The translations under genes and the position numbers were made by a program. The notes beneath the pieces were generated by a model. It did not search any database and was not told the DNA's origin. It saw only the letters and a program-made list of their open reading frames with translations. Shown here piece by piece: positions 1 to 8,882 of a stretch of 62,704 nucleotides of DNA. Positions within the stretch are counted from its first letter, which is position 1; each line of letters begins with the position of its first letter. The stretch lies in the NCBI GenBank assembly GCA_934432725.1, contig CAKRZE010000015.1, positions 1-62,704 on the forward strand. The letters run 5' to 3'. Source of the DNA: an uncultured Eubacteriales bacterium. Its GTDB lineage: Bacteria > Bacillota > Clostridia > Oscillospirales > CAG-272.

Positions 1-200
1 CTGCGCAAAAAAGAAAGCAGGAAAATGTCCCGCTGTCCCCAAGGCGCACCGCTGCGCAAAAAAGAAAGCAGGAAAATTTCCCGCTGTTCCCAAGGTGCGC
101 CGCTGTGCAAAAAAAGAAAGCAGGAAAATGTCCCGCTGTTCCCAAGGTGCGCCGCTGCGCTAAAAAGAAAGCAGGAAACCCGGATTTTTCCGTGTTTCCT
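1..200. repeat. 51-52 bp tandem repeat downstream of pheT
   Basis: Four copies of a 51-52 bp unit are visible, marked by AGAAAGCAGGAAA at about 12, 63, 115 and 166. The last copy merges into the terminator hairpin behind pheT. Each unit therefore repeats one arm and the T-tract of that terminator, read on the minus strand as TTTCCTGCTTTCTTTTT. The array runs off the left edge. No convincing gene is present. Confidence 0.85.
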
Positions 201-220
201 GCTTTTTCTTTGTGCTTCAA
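165..220 (-). terminator. Bidirectional intrinsic terminator after pheT
   Basis: The arms GCAGGAAAC and GTTTCCTGC flank a roughly 14 nt loop, with a T-rich tract on either side. It lies about 30 nt beyond the pheT stop codon on the minus strand, and the same hairpin also has a T-tract for plus-strand transcription. Confidence 0.8.
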
Positions 221-245
221 TCTCCGGCAAGCCGCAGCTCCACGC

Positions 246-2651
246 TTATGCGCGCAGATTCAGACCCAGCTCTCTGTCCATCAGCGTCAGGATCTTCCGG
301 ATCGCCTTATCCGTCTCCTCCGCGGTGATTGTATGGTCAGCCGCGCGGAAGGAGAGTGAAAACGCCATGTTTTTCTTGCCCGCGCCGACCTGAACGCCGC
401 GGTAAACGTCAAACAGCGTGACCGATTCCAAAAGCTTTCCGCCTGCCTTCTTCATGACAGCCTCAATCGCGCCTGCCTCCAGCGCCTCATCGCAGACAAA
501 GGCAAGGTCGCGCGTTGCAGCCGGATATTTGGGCAGAGGATGATACTTCCGGGTCAGGTCCGCATGCATGAAGACCGTCTCAAAGTCCAGAACCGCCGCC
601 AGCACCCGCTTATCAAAGCCATAGTTCGCGGCAGTCTCCGGATGCAGCTCGCCCATCACGCCGAGCACCTCTCCGTCCGGCAGCGAAAGCCGGGCGCATC
701 TGCCGGGATGGAAGGTCGGATTGTCCTTCTGCGCCGTATAGACCACATCCTTCAGTCCGACCCCTGAAAGGACGGCTTCCAGAATGCCCTTGAGGTGATA
801 GAAGTCGCCGGCGCCGTAAAAGCCGATTGCCAGCTGTCTGCGCTCCTGCGGCTGTCTGGAGGGCTCCGCATCCGGGATATAGACCGAAGAAATCTCAAAC
901 ACGCCGGTATCCGCGTTGTGATAATTGTTGTTGCGCGCCAGAACCTCCAGGATTGAGGGCAGAAGCGTCGTGCGCATGATGCCGGTATCCTCGCCGAGCG
1001 GATTTGCCAGCGTAACCGAGCGTCTGCCCGGATCGTCCTGCGCCATGCGGATCTTATCATAATACTTCGGGCTGATGAACGAGAAGGTGCAGGTCTCGTA
1101 AAGTCCCATGGAGGCGAGCATATCCGCCACCCTGTCGGCAAGCGCCTGACGCGGCGCCGTGCTGCCGGAGCGCACCAGCGAGACAAAGCCGCCGGAGGAG
1201 GAAACCTTGTCATAGCCGTAAATCCTTATGATTTCCTCGGCAATATCGTTCATGCAGCCGAGGTCGCCCCGGAAGGAGGGAACATATATCCTTCCGTCTC
1301 TTACGGGAACCTCCAGCTTTTCAAGGATCGACCGCATGCAGTCCGCATCCAGAGAAACGCCGAGCAGCGCGTTATAGCGGTCCGGCTCAAACGGCAGCAC
1401 CGTCTGCACCCACGGCTTTTCGTATACGTCGATGACAGAGCGCTCTCCGCCCTCCGCACCGACCACCTCGCCCGCGCCGAGCAGCTCCACCAGCTCGCAG
1501 GCACGCTGCAAAGCCGGCACGGTCGTCTCCGGGTCCAGACCCTTCTCAAAGCGTCCGGAGGATTCGGTCCGCATGCCGAGCGCACGGGAGGTCACCCGTA
1601 CCGACGCGCCCTCAAAGCAGGCGGATTCAAACACCACCGTCCGGGTACTGTCCGTAATTTCGGAGTTCTGACCGCCCATGACCCCGGCAAGCGCAACCGG
1701 CTTCTTTTCATCGGCAATCACCAGCATGCCCTTCTTCAGCGTGTGCGGCACATCGTCCAGCGAAATGAAGCTCTCGCCCTCCTCCGCCTCCCGCACAACG
1801 ATCCTTCTGCCGTCCAGGCAGGCATAGTCAAAGGCGTGCATCGGCTGACCGTACTCCAGCATCACATAGTTTGTGATATCCACAATGTTGTTGATCGGAC
1901 GGACGCCGGCAGCTCTGAGCCGGGCGCGCATCCATGCGGGCGACGGTTCGATCTTCACGTTCCGGACGACTCTGGCGGAATAGCGGAAGCAGTGTCCGCT
2001 CTGCACCGAGACCTCCAGATAATCCGAAACGTCTCCCCCCGCGCCATGGACCGCCGGCGTATGGAACCGGGCAGGACGGTCAAACGTGACGGCTGCCTCA
2101 CGGGCAAGACCGATCACGGAAAGGCAGTCCGGACGGTTCGGCGTAATTTCAAACTCCACCGCCGTATCGGACAGGCGGAGCACCCTGCGGATATCGTCTC
2201 CCGGCTCACACGCCTCCTCCAGCAGCAGAATCCCGTCGTCCACGGCATAGGGCACATCGTGCTTTGTCAGCCCCAGCTCGGCAATTGAGCAGAGCATGCC
2301 GTCCGATTCGACGCCGCGCAGCTTCCCTTTTTTGATCACAATGCCGCCGGGCAGCTTTGCCGGAGCGCGGCAGACCGGAACCATCGCGCCCTCCACCACA
2401 TTCTGTGCGCCGGTGACGATCTGCCGCGGGCTTTCTTCTCCGCAGTCGATCATGCAGATCACCATATGGTCGGAGTCCGGATGCGGCACAACGGACAGGA
2501 CCCTTCCCGCAACCACATTTTCAATATCCGCGCCGAGCTGCTCATACCCCTCTACCTTGGAGCCGGTGGCAGTCATCCGGTCGCAGAAGCTCTTGATATC
2601 AATTCCCTCCGTGCTGACAAACTCATTCAGCCACTCAATCGGTAACACCAT
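246..2651 (-). CDS. pheT: Phenylalanyl-tRNA synthetase beta subunit
   Basis: The product is the beta chain of the (alpha-beta)2 enzyme that charges tRNA-Phe in the cytoplasm. At 801 aa it has the usual full length. An EMAP/tRNA-binding domain (about 40-155; PHPDSDHM, VTGAQNV) is followed by B3/B4 editing and B5 domains (TPNRPDCLSVIG; GRFEKGLDP; a DNA-binding-like B5 around 400-470). The C-terminal ferredoxin-fold anticodon-binding domain ends in KYPAATRDLAFVCDE and TLFDVYRG. The start MVLPIEWLNEF matches the family start. A short palindrome (GTACGCG/CGCGTAC, 2669-2684) sits just upstream and no strong Shine-Dalgarno is visible. It is the second gene of a pheS-pheT operon, 128 nt after pheS, and would be controlled by the T-box upstream of pheS. 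Confidence 0.98.
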   Translation of the reverse strand: MVLPIEWLNEFVSTEGIDIKSFCDRMTATGSKVEGYEQLGADIENVVAGRVLSVVPHPDSDHMVICMIDCGEESPRQIVTGAQNVVEGAMVPVCRAPAKLPGGIVIKKGKLRGVESDGMLCSIAELGLTKHDVPYAVDDGILLLEEACEPGDDIRRVLRLSDTAVEFEITPNRPDCLSVIGLAREAAVTFDRPARFHTPAVHGAGGDVSDYLEVSVQSGHCFRYSARVVRNVKIEPSPAWMRARLRAAGVRPINNIVDITNYVMLEYGQPMHAFDYACLDGRRIVVREAEEGESFISLDDVPHTLKKGMLVIADEKKPVALAGVMGGQNSEITDSTRTVVFESACFEGASVRVTSRALGMRTESSGRFEKGLDPETTVPALQRACELVELLGAGEVVGAEGGERSVIDVYEKPWVQTVLPFEPDRYNALLGVSLDADCMRSILEKLEVPVRDGRIYVPSFRGDLGCMNDIAEEIIRIYGYDKVSSSGGFVSLVRSGSTAPRQALADRVADMLASMGLYETCTFSFISPKYYDKIRMAQDDPGRRSVTLANPLGEDTGIMRTTLLPSILEVLARNNNYHNADTGVFEISSVYIPDAEPSRQPQERRQLAIGFYGAGDFYHLKGILEAVLSGVGLKDVVYTAQKDNPTFHPGRCARLSLPDGEVLGVMGELHPETAANYGFDKRVLAAVLDFETVFMHADLTRKYHPLPKYPAATRDLAFVCDEALEAGAIEAVMKKAGGKLLESVTLFDVYRGVQVGAGKKNMAFSLSFRAADHTITAEETDKAIRKILTLMDRELGLNLRA

Positions 2652-2779
2652 ATCTGATAAAACCCGAAGTACGCGCTCGCGTACCTTCCTTTCTGACGGT
2701 TATCGGTCGCCTGCAAAGCACTCTTCTCCGACCCCGCGCGGGACCGCGGCGCGCGCCGGAAGAAACACCGCGTACCCGT

Positions 2780-3802
2780 TCAGCGGAACTGAGACAGGAA
2801 CCGGACATCATTCTCATACAAAAGCCGCATATCGTCGATCGCATAGCGGAACATAGCGATCCGCTCGATCCCCATGCCGAATGCAAAGCCGGAATACACC
2901 TCCGGATCGATGCCGCAGCCGCGCAGAACGTTCGGATGCACCATGCCGGCGCCGAGGATCTCGATCCAGCCCTCGCCCTTGCACACGCGGCAGCCCTTTC
3001 CGCCGCAGACAAAGCAAGACACATCGACCTCCGCAGAAGGCTCTGTAAACGGGAAATGATGCGGACGGAAGCGGATTCTGGTATCCTTTCCGAACATCTG
3101 CTGTGCAAAGCTCTGAAGAACATCCTTCAGATCGCCCATGGTGATGCCGCGGTCAATCACCATTCCCTCCATCTGGTGGAACATCGGGGAGTGCGTTGCA
3201 TCGATGGCATCGGAGCGGTATACTCTTCCGGGCGAAACCATGCGGATCGGCGGCTTTGCCTTTTCCATCACGTGAATCTGCACGCCGGAGGTCTGCGACC
3301 GGAGCAGGATCCGGTCCGAAACATAGAAGGTATCCTGCGTATCCCGCGCGGGATGGTTTTCCGGAATGTTGAGCGCTCCGAAGTTATAGTAATCGGTCTC
3401 CACCTCCGGACCCTCCACAATGTCAAAGCCCATAGTCCGGAAAATATCGCACATTTCCATCCGGATCTGCTCCAGCGGATGGCGGTTTGCCGCAGGCAGC
3501 GGACGGGCGGGCATCGTCACGTCCAGCCGCTCCTCCTCCAGCTTCTTTTCCAGCTGACGTGCGCGGATCTCAGCCGACTTCTGTGCGATCATCTCCTCCA
3601 GAGAGGAACGGACCTCGTTTGCCAGCTGCCCGATGACGGGGCGCTCCTGTGCGGAAAGCTGTCCCATCCCGCGAAGCACGGCGGTCAGCTCTCCCTTTTT
3701 GCCGAGGAAGTCGATCCGGAGCTTTTCCAGAGCAGCCTCATCCATCTCCTCCGAGAGCCGCGCCCTGACCTTTTCCCTGATCTCCTCAATTTTTTCTCTC
3801 AT
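2780..3802 (-). CDS. pheS: Phenylalanyl-tRNA synthetase alpha subunit
   Basis: This is the catalytic alpha chain of PheRS (340 aa). An N-terminal coiled coil (MREKIEEIREKVRARL...) is followed by the class II aminoacylation core, with motifs such as RQLEKKLEEERLDVTMP, HPLEQI, FMDIVEGPEVETDYYNF-type residues and the C-terminal FGMGIERIAMFRY. The start is taken at the ATG giving MREKIEEIRE. A longer open frame to 3910 exists, but family starts match the shorter form. The best Shine-Dalgarno (AAAGGAGG) lies about 35 nt upstream and is separated from the ATG by a GCTTTCGC hairpin described separately. Expression is likely controlled by the T-box leader. Confidence 0.97.
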   Translation of the reverse strand: MREKIEEIREKVRARLSEEMDEAALEKLRIDFLGKKGELTAVLRGMGQLSAQERPVIGQLANEVRSSLEEMIAQKSAEIRARQLEKKLEEERLDVTMPARPLPAANRHPLEQIRMEMCDIFRTMGFDIVEGPEVETDYYNFGALNIPENHPARDTQDTFYVSDRILLRSQTSGVQIHVMEKAKPPIRMVSPGRVYRSDAIDATHSPMFHQMEGMVIDRGITMGDLKDVLQSFAQQMFGKDTRIRFRPHHFPFTEPSAEVDVSCFVCGGKGCRVCKGEGWIEILGAGMVHPNVLRGCGIDPEVYSGFAFGMGIERIAMFRYAIDDMRLLYENDVRFLSQFR

Positions 3803-3811
3803 ACCTGTGAC

Positions 3812-3850
3812 CCATGGCTTTCGCCGATGCGAAAGCCTCCTTTCTTTTAA
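3812..3850 (-). promoter_or_regulatory. Hairpin between Shine-Dalgarno and pheS start
   Basis: On the minus strand AAAGAAAGGAGG is followed at once by the stem GGCTTTCGC-ATCG-GCGAAAGCC and then about 14 nt to the ATG. The Shine-Dalgarno is too far away in linear sequence, but the hairpin would shorten the distance. This is one of six similar elements in the window. Confidence 0.6.
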
Positions 3851-3965
3851 ACTCCGACCGTGCGGCAAAACGGCTCTCCTCCGCTTTTCCGGCTGAAGCC
3901 GCGCGCACAAATGAGACCACCGATCGCTTTCGGTTCTGAGCCTGCCGCCTCCGCGGGGCGCCGGA

Positions 3966-4008
3966 AAACAAAAAAACCCCGTCTGTTCCGATGACCGGAA
4001 TCAGGACG
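3966..4008 (-). terminator. T-box-controlled intrinsic terminator of pheST
   Basis: On the minus strand the stem pairs CGTC with GACG and TTCCG with CGGAA, followed by GGGG and a seven-T run. It sits about 15 nt downstream of the T-box sequence, the standard geometry of a transcription-attenuating T-box. Confidence 0.85.
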
Positions 4009-4240
4009 AAGCATACAATCTCCGCGGTACCACCCGTTTTTCTGCAAAAAGCAAACACTTTTCCCGGACGGTAACGGTTCCGGCTCCGTCGCGGACTACT
4101 GTCTGTTCACCCGCGCCGCTCAAAAGCGAAGGGCTGTCCCCGTCAAGCGGTCCCGTTCTCATCCGTGCGGGACTCTCTGTGCGCCATTCCGTGGGGAAGC
4201 CGACTTTTTCCATGCGTTTTTTCTATCACAAGCTCACTGC
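3966..4240 (-). ncRNA. T-box leader (tRNA-Phe sensing)
   Basis: The minus strand carries GGGTGGTACCGCGG (4022-4035), the conserved T-box antiterminator sequence that pairs with the uncharged tRNA acceptor end. It is followed by a terminator hairpin and T-run. The leader begins about 7 nt after a strong promoter and is about 270 nt long, typical for this class. Because it precedes pheS-pheT the cognate tRNA should be tRNA-Phe. I could not place the specifier codon with confidence. Confidence 0.92.
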
Positions 4241-4245
4241 CCTGT

Positions 4246-4274
4246 ATTATAGCACACTGTTTCCCAAAATGCAA
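4246..4274 (-). promoter_or_regulatory. Promoter of the pheST T-box leader
   Basis: On the minus strand there is a -35 TTGCAT (4269-4274), a 17 nt spacer and a -10 TATAAT (4246-4251). The -10 is preceded by TGC, an extended -10. The sequence around it, TGTGCTATAATA, recurs at the SRP RNA and dnaA promoters. Confidence 0.9.
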
Positions 4275-4734
4275 GAGAAAGTCCGAAAAATCTGTCGCAC
4301 ACGCAAAGGTTCCGACCGTCTTTTCACGAAGAAGCGATCCGCTCCCGGCGGTTTCCGCGCGCGGACCGGCACCGAATGCCGCCGACGCAGGCAAGGACGG
4401 CTCCGGAGCGGAGACGGCGCTCCGGGAGGGACTGACGCCGATCCGCGCAAAGCCTGCCGCAGCGGACGACCCTCCGAAAAGCCGGAGCAGTCATGCCGCG
4501 CGGTGCGGATATCATATCAGACAGCGCCCGCAGGACTCCCCGCAGCCAAAGGACTCCCGCAAAGAGCCGATCGGAGCTTCCCCGCCGCATAAACGGAAAT
4601 CTATTCTTCCTCCCTGCGTCCGCGATTCCTTCCGGACAGCCTTTTACAAACAGCGCACAGCGCGGGCTTTTGCGCATGCGGGAAATGCACAGCGGCATCC
4701 TCCGCGATCGGCTCCGGAACGCCGATTCCGAAAA
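4275..4734. other. Intergenic stretch with nothing recognised
   Basis: This is G+C-rich DNA upstream of the pheST promoter. Several long frames are open in it on both strands, but none has a family motif, a Shine-Dalgarno or consistent codon use. I see no gene or RNA here. Confidence 0.5.
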
Positions 4735-5560
4735 GAGCCTTTTCCCCACGAATGTGGAAAAGGCTGCCGGCGCATTCCGTGATCGGCTCGCGCATTTTTA
4801 AAAGACAAGACTGTTTTCCCAAAGCCGCGGAAAATTCATTCCGCAGCAGGTCTGGCTGCTTACCGGCAGCGAAATCGGCTCTTCGCATAAACCTGCGGCA
4901 TCCTTAAAAAAACGAACCTGCCTGCATCACGGTATCGGAATCGGGCGCAGTCCCTCTTTGGTATGCGTCCGCCGGAGCGCGGTCGGTTTTTCCGAAAGAA
5001 TTTGTGCCGTTTTTCCACATGAGTGTGTAAACTCCCTCGCCGGAGCGTCCGGAGCAGGCGTCCGATGGCTTCCTTGAAACGGCAGACCCGTTTTCCGCGA
5101 TTTGCCCCGGGAGCTTTTTGAAAATACGACCGTTTTTCCACACGAATGTGCAAACTCCCTCGCCGGAGCGTCCGGAGCAGGCGTCCGATGGCTTCCTTGA
5201 AACGGCAGACCCGTTTTCTGCGATTTGCCCCGGGAGCTTTTCTGAAAACCCCATCCGTTTTGCGCACGAATTTGAGCAATGCACCGTATCAAAAGCCATC
5301 GGCGGCTGCCTGTCCGATGTCCGGCACCCCCTCCCGGCTTCAAAGACTCCCGATAAGAGGCGGGAGCATTCCTTTCACACCGATGCGGAAATCATGCATC
5401 CCCTGCGCCCGTGCTCCTGCGGAGCAGCTGCTCCGGAAAAAAGCCTTTTCCACACGGATGTGCAACCTCCCTCGCCGGAGCGTCCGGTGCAGGCTCCCGA
5501 TGGCTTCCCTGAAACGGCAGCGCCGAAAACCCTTTTCCACACGGATGTGGAAAAGGCTGC
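4735..5560. repeat. TTTTCCACA-containing repeats downstream of mnmE
   Basis: TTTTCCACA or its near-palindrome with TGTGGAAAA occurs near 4740, 5011, 5131, 5446 and 5531. Most copies are followed by CTCCCTCGCCGGAGCGTCCGG and a shared stretch of about 60 bp; the copies at about 5011 and 5131 are nearly identical over more than 100 bp. The copies at 4740 and 5531 are full inverted repeats, and the latter doubles as a terminator. The nonamer is the same as the DnaA-box-like sequence in the dnaA-dnaN gap. Confidence 0.75.
5525..5557 (-). terminator. Probable terminator after mnmE
   Basis: On the minus strand CCTTTTCCACA-TCCG-TGTGGAAAAGG forms an 11 bp perfect stem followed by GTTTTC, about 60 nt after the mnmE stop codon. 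Confidence 0.6.
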
Positions 5561-5614
5561 CCAGTGCATTCCACCACCTGCCGGGACCGTTTCCGCCGAG
5601 GGTCCGGACTGCGC

Positions 5615-7006
5615 TTACTTCCCCACGCAGAAATGGGAAAAAATCTCGTCCGTAATATCCGCCGCCGTTTCCCTCCCGTCCGTTTCGGCAAGGCGGGAGA
5701 GCGCAAGCTCCATATCCAGTCCGGCAACATCCTGCGTCATGCCGCCCTTCAGTGCATCCAGCGCCCGGCAGAGCGCCTCGTCTGCCTGCGACAGCGCCGC
5801 ATACTGGCGCGCGTTGGTCAGAATCGCCGTCCCGTCATAGGAAAGCTGCCCGGAAAGAAACCGCTCCTCCACGCATCGCTGAAGCTCCGCAGTGTCTCCT
5901 CCGCGCGCCGAAACGGACAGAACCGGAGAAAACTCCGCGAACAGACCCCGGTCGATCCTTGCGGGAAGATCGGCTTTGTTGATCAGCACAAAGATCTCGG
6001 TTCCCTTCTCCTTCAGCCTGCGGAGCCGCTCCAGAAACGCAAGATCGTCCCCGTCCGCCTCCCTTGCGCCGTCAAACAGCGCAAGCACCAGATCGGCGCT
6101 CTCCAGCTTGTCGCAGGCACGTGCAACCCCCGCGCGCTCCACCGCATCGTCGGTCTCCCGGATCCCCGCCGTGTCGCAGAGCCGCAGAAGCACCCCGCCG
6201 AGCGTTGCGGTCTCCTCGATCGTATCCCTTGTCGTCCCGGCGATGTCCGTGACAATCGCACGCTCCTCTCCGAGCAAAAGATTCAGAAACGATGATTTTC
6301 CGGTGTTCGGCTTGCCGGCAATCACGGTTTTCAGCCCTTCGCAGACCGCTTTCCCGCAGCGATAGGTCCGAAGCAGCGCCGCCGTTTCCCCGCGCAGCCC
6401 GTCAAGCGCCCGGATAAGCTCCGGCACCGAAACATCGGTCAGGTCCTCGTCCGGATAGTCGATGAAGGCATAGGTGGATGCGATCAGCCGCTTCAGATCG
6501 GCAGAAAGCCTGTCCAACCGGCCGGAGAGCGCGCCGCGCGCCTGTGCGGAGGTCAGCCGCAGCTTTTCCACGCTCTCCGCCTCGATCAGCTCCATCACCG
6601 CCTCCGCCTGAGACAGCCGCAGCTTCCCGTTCAGAAACGCCCGCTTGGAAAACTCCCCCGGTCCCGCCGGGCTTGCCCCGCAGAGCAGCGCGGCGCTCAG
6701 CACCGTCCGCTGCAGCAGAATCCCGCCGTGACAGGATATTTCCACCGTATCCTCTCCCGTATAGGAGTGCGGCGCCCGGAACACCGTTGCGATCCCGGTA
6801 TCGATCACCTCCCCCTCCGACAGGATCTCCCCGTACACCGCGCGGTTCGACTCGGTCCCGCCGAGCGTTCTTCCGCCGGAAAGCCGGAACATGCGGTCCG
6901 CCACCCGGACCGCCTCCGCTCCCGATATCCGGATCACCGCGATCCCTCCCTTGCCGTAGGGAGTCGAAATCGCGGCTACCGTCCTGTCCCATGCCTGTGT
7001 TTCCAT
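5615..7006 (-). CDS. mnmE: tRNA modification GTPase MnmE
   Basis: With MnmG, this G protein installs carboxymethylaminomethyl-type groups on U34 of certain tRNAs. It has 463 aa. The N-terminal folate-binding domain (DRTVAAISTPYGKGGIAVIRISG; EVSCHGG-type ISCHGGILL) is followed by a helical domain, an inserted G domain with P-loop GKPNTGKSSFLN, G3 DTAGIRETDD and G4 NKAD, and the diagnostic C-terminal FCVGK (CxGK motif carrying the catalytic cysteine). The start METQAWDRT has AGAAAGGATG 8 nt upstream. It lies 68 nt behind recX in a recA-recX-mnmE run. In many Firmicutes it is near the origin, but mnmG is not seen here. Confidence 0.97.
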   Translation of the reverse strand: METQAWDRTVAAISTPYGKGGIAVIRISGAEAVRVADRMFRLSGGRTLGGTESNRAVYGEILSEGEVIDTGIATVFRAPHSYTGEDTVEISCHGGILLQRTVLSAALLCGASPAGPGEFSKRAFLNGKLRLSQAEAVMELIEAESVEKLRLTSAQARGALSGRLDRLSADLKRLIASTYAFIDYPDEDLTDVSVPELIRALDGLRGETAALLRTYRCGKAVCEGLKTVIAGKPNTGKSSFLNLLLGEERAIVTDIAGTTRDTIEETATLGGVLLRLCDTAGIRETDDAVERAGVARACDKLESADLVLALFDGAREADGDDLAFLERLRRLKEKGTEIFVLINKADLPARIDRGLFAEFSPVLSVSARGGDTAELQRCVEERFLSGQLSYDGTAILTNARQYAALSQADEALCRALDALKGGMTQDVAGLDMELALSRLAETDGRETAADITDEIFSHFCVGK

Positions 7007-7074
7007 CCGGTTTTCATCCTTTCTGTCTGTATCCTCTGCTTTTGCCGAAGCGCACGCCGGCTTCTGTCCGCGCT

Positions 7075-7683
7075 TCAGTCTTCCCCGTCCTCTGCGGCAA
7101 GCAGTCTGCGCGCCTCCGCAATATCCTCCCCGGAATAGCCCCTTCCGCGCAGATACGCATAGTTCTTCCGGTCCAGAACGCCGCCCCGCCTGCGCAGCAG
7201 CCGCGCGCAGTTTTCTCCGTAATCGATGTCGCAAAGCTCCTCGCAGTCGGCAAAAAGCCGCTTCACCGTATCCTCCCGGAAGCCGTACTGCCGCAGCTCC
7301 GCGCGGATCCTTGCCGCTCCGAGCAGCCGCACCTGTGCAAGATACCGGTATCTGCGTACACCGAGCCGGTATTCGTCCAGAAACCCCAGCTCCTTCGCGC
7401 GTGCAATCGCAGCATCCGCCGTATCCCCGGCATACCCGCGCTCCAGAAGCTTTTCCCGAAGCCGCCCCTCGGTCTGATCCGCGTACCCCAGAATGTTGCA
7501 TACCGTCTGAAACGCCTTTGCAAGCTGACGGTCCTCTCCAGTCTCCGATCCGTGCTCCGTCTCCCGCTCTGCGCACGGACCGCCTCCGCACCCGTTTTTC
7601 CGTCCCGAACCGGAAAAGGGACGTCCCCCCTCCGGTTTTCCGCCGGACGGCAGACGCCCTATGTATTTTCCGTTACAGCTCAT
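7075..7683 (-). CDS. recX: Regulatory protein RecX
   Basis: RecX binds RecA filaments and modulates their activity. The predicted product has 202 aa with the three-helix RecX repeats: AFQTVCNILGYADQTEGRLREKL, LGFLDEYRLGVRRY (the D-E-x family signature) and RIRAELRQYGFREDTV. I chose the ATG (MSCNGKYIG) that overlaps the recA stop codon by 11 nt, implying translational coupling. The first 55 residues are low complexity and poorly conserved, so a shorter start is possible. It is immediately downstream of recA, the classic arrangement. Confidence 0.9.
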   Translation of the reverse strand: MSCNGKYIGRLPSGGKPEGGRPFSGSGRKNGCGGGPCAERETEHGSETGEDRQLAKAFQTVCNILGYADQTEGRLREKLLERGYAGDTADAAIARAKELGFLDEYRLGVRRYRYLAQVRLLGAARIRAELRQYGFREDTVKRLFADCEELCDIDYGENCARLLRRRGGVLDRKNYAYLRGRGYSGEDIAEARRLLAAEDGED

Positions 7684-8788
7684 CGCTTTCCAGCTCCAGA
7701 TCGTCCTTTGCAACGCCGTATGCCGCATCGTCGCCGCCCGGCTCCTCCAGCATATCGATGTCGCTGCTTCTCTGCCGGATGCGCTCCTCGATCTCATTGA
7801 ACAGCGCGGGATTTTCTTCAAAATACTTCTTGACGTTTTCCTTGCCCTGTCCGATCCTTGTGCCGTTGTAGGAGAACCACGAACCGCTCTTCTCCACGAT
7901 ATCAAGCTCGATGGCGAGATCGATCAGCTCTCCCGCCTTGCTGATGCCCTTTCCGAAAATAATGTCGAATTCCGCAACCTTAAAGGGCGGCGCAACCTTA
8001 TTTTTAACGACCTTGCACTTCACACGGTTGCCGTACTGCACATCGCCGTTCTTCAGAACATCCTTCTTCCGGATATCGATCCGGACGGAGGCAAAGAACT
8101 TCAGTGCGCGTCCGCCCGTTGTCACCTCGGGATTTCCGTACATCACGCCGACCTTTTCGCGCAGCTGGTTGATGAAGATCACCACGGCATTGGACTTGTT
8201 GATCGACCCGGACAGCTTGCGCAGCGCCTGCGACATCAGTCTCGCCTGCACGCCGACGTGATTCGCGCCCATATCGCCGTCGATCTCCTGCTGCGGCACA
8301 AGCGCAGCCACCGAGTCCACGACAAGCACGTCCACCGCGCCCGACCGGACCAGAGATTCCGTAATATCCAGCGCCTGCTCTCCGCTGTCCGGCTGTGACA
8401 CCAGAAGATTGTCGATGTCCACGCCGAGCGCCCGGGCATACACGGGATCAAGCGCATGCTCCGCGTCCACAAACGCAGCCACGCCGCCTCTTTTCTGCGC
8501 CTCCGCCGCAATATGCAGCGCAAGCGTGGTCTTTCCGGAGGATTCCGGTCCGTAGATCTCCACAATTCTTCCGCGCGGCACCCCGCCGATGCCGAGCGCC
8601 AGATCCAGCGTCAGCGAGCCGGTCGGGATCGCCTGAATATTCATATGCGTGTTCTCTCCCAGCCGCATGACAGAGCCCTGCCCGTACCGCTTGGTAATCT
8701 CCGCAATCGCCGTGTCAAGCGCTTTCTGCTTGCCCTCTTCGTCCATGGTGGTAGCCTGAACCGGCTCCTTTTTTGCCTTTGCCTTCAT
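7673..8788 (-). CDS. recA: Recombinase RecA
   Basis: This 371 aa DNA-dependent ATPase drives homologous strand exchange and LexA cleavage. The Walker A is GPESSGKTT at residues 80-88, with the Walker B region VLVVDSVAALVP, L1/L2 loops (MSQALRKL; FINQLREKVGVMYGNPEVTTGGRALKF) and an acidic C-terminal tail. The start MKAKAKKEPVQ follows AAAGGATTAACAGGGAT. The frame stays open further upstream but that part matches nothing. It heads a recA-recX-mnmE series; no LexA-type operator could be identified with certainty in the 94 nt upstream. Confidence 0.98.
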   Translation of the reverse strand: MKAKAKKEPVQATTMDEEGKQKALDTAIAEITKRYGQGSVMRLGENTHMNIQAIPTGSLTLDLALGIGGVPRGRIVEIYGPESSGKTTLALHIAAEAQKRGGVAAFVDAEHALDPVYARALGVDIDNLLVSQPDSGEQALDITESLVRSGAVDVLVVDSVAALVPQQEIDGDMGANHVGVQARLMSQALRKLSGSINKSNAVVIFINQLREKVGVMYGNPEVTTGGRALKFFASVRIDIRKKDVLKNGDVQYGNRVKCKVVKNKVAPPFKVAEFDIIFGKGISKAGELIDLAIELDIVEKSGSWFSYNGTRIGQGKENVKKYFEENPALFNEIEERIRQRSSDIDMLEEPGGDDAAYGVAKDDLELESDEL

Positions 8789-8882
8789 ATCCCTGTTAAT
8801 CCTTTCCCGGAAAATTATTTCGATTTCAAAGCCGCGGCGCGCTCCCGCAAAGCCCCGCCGGAGTGCCCCGCAAAGCCGCGCA

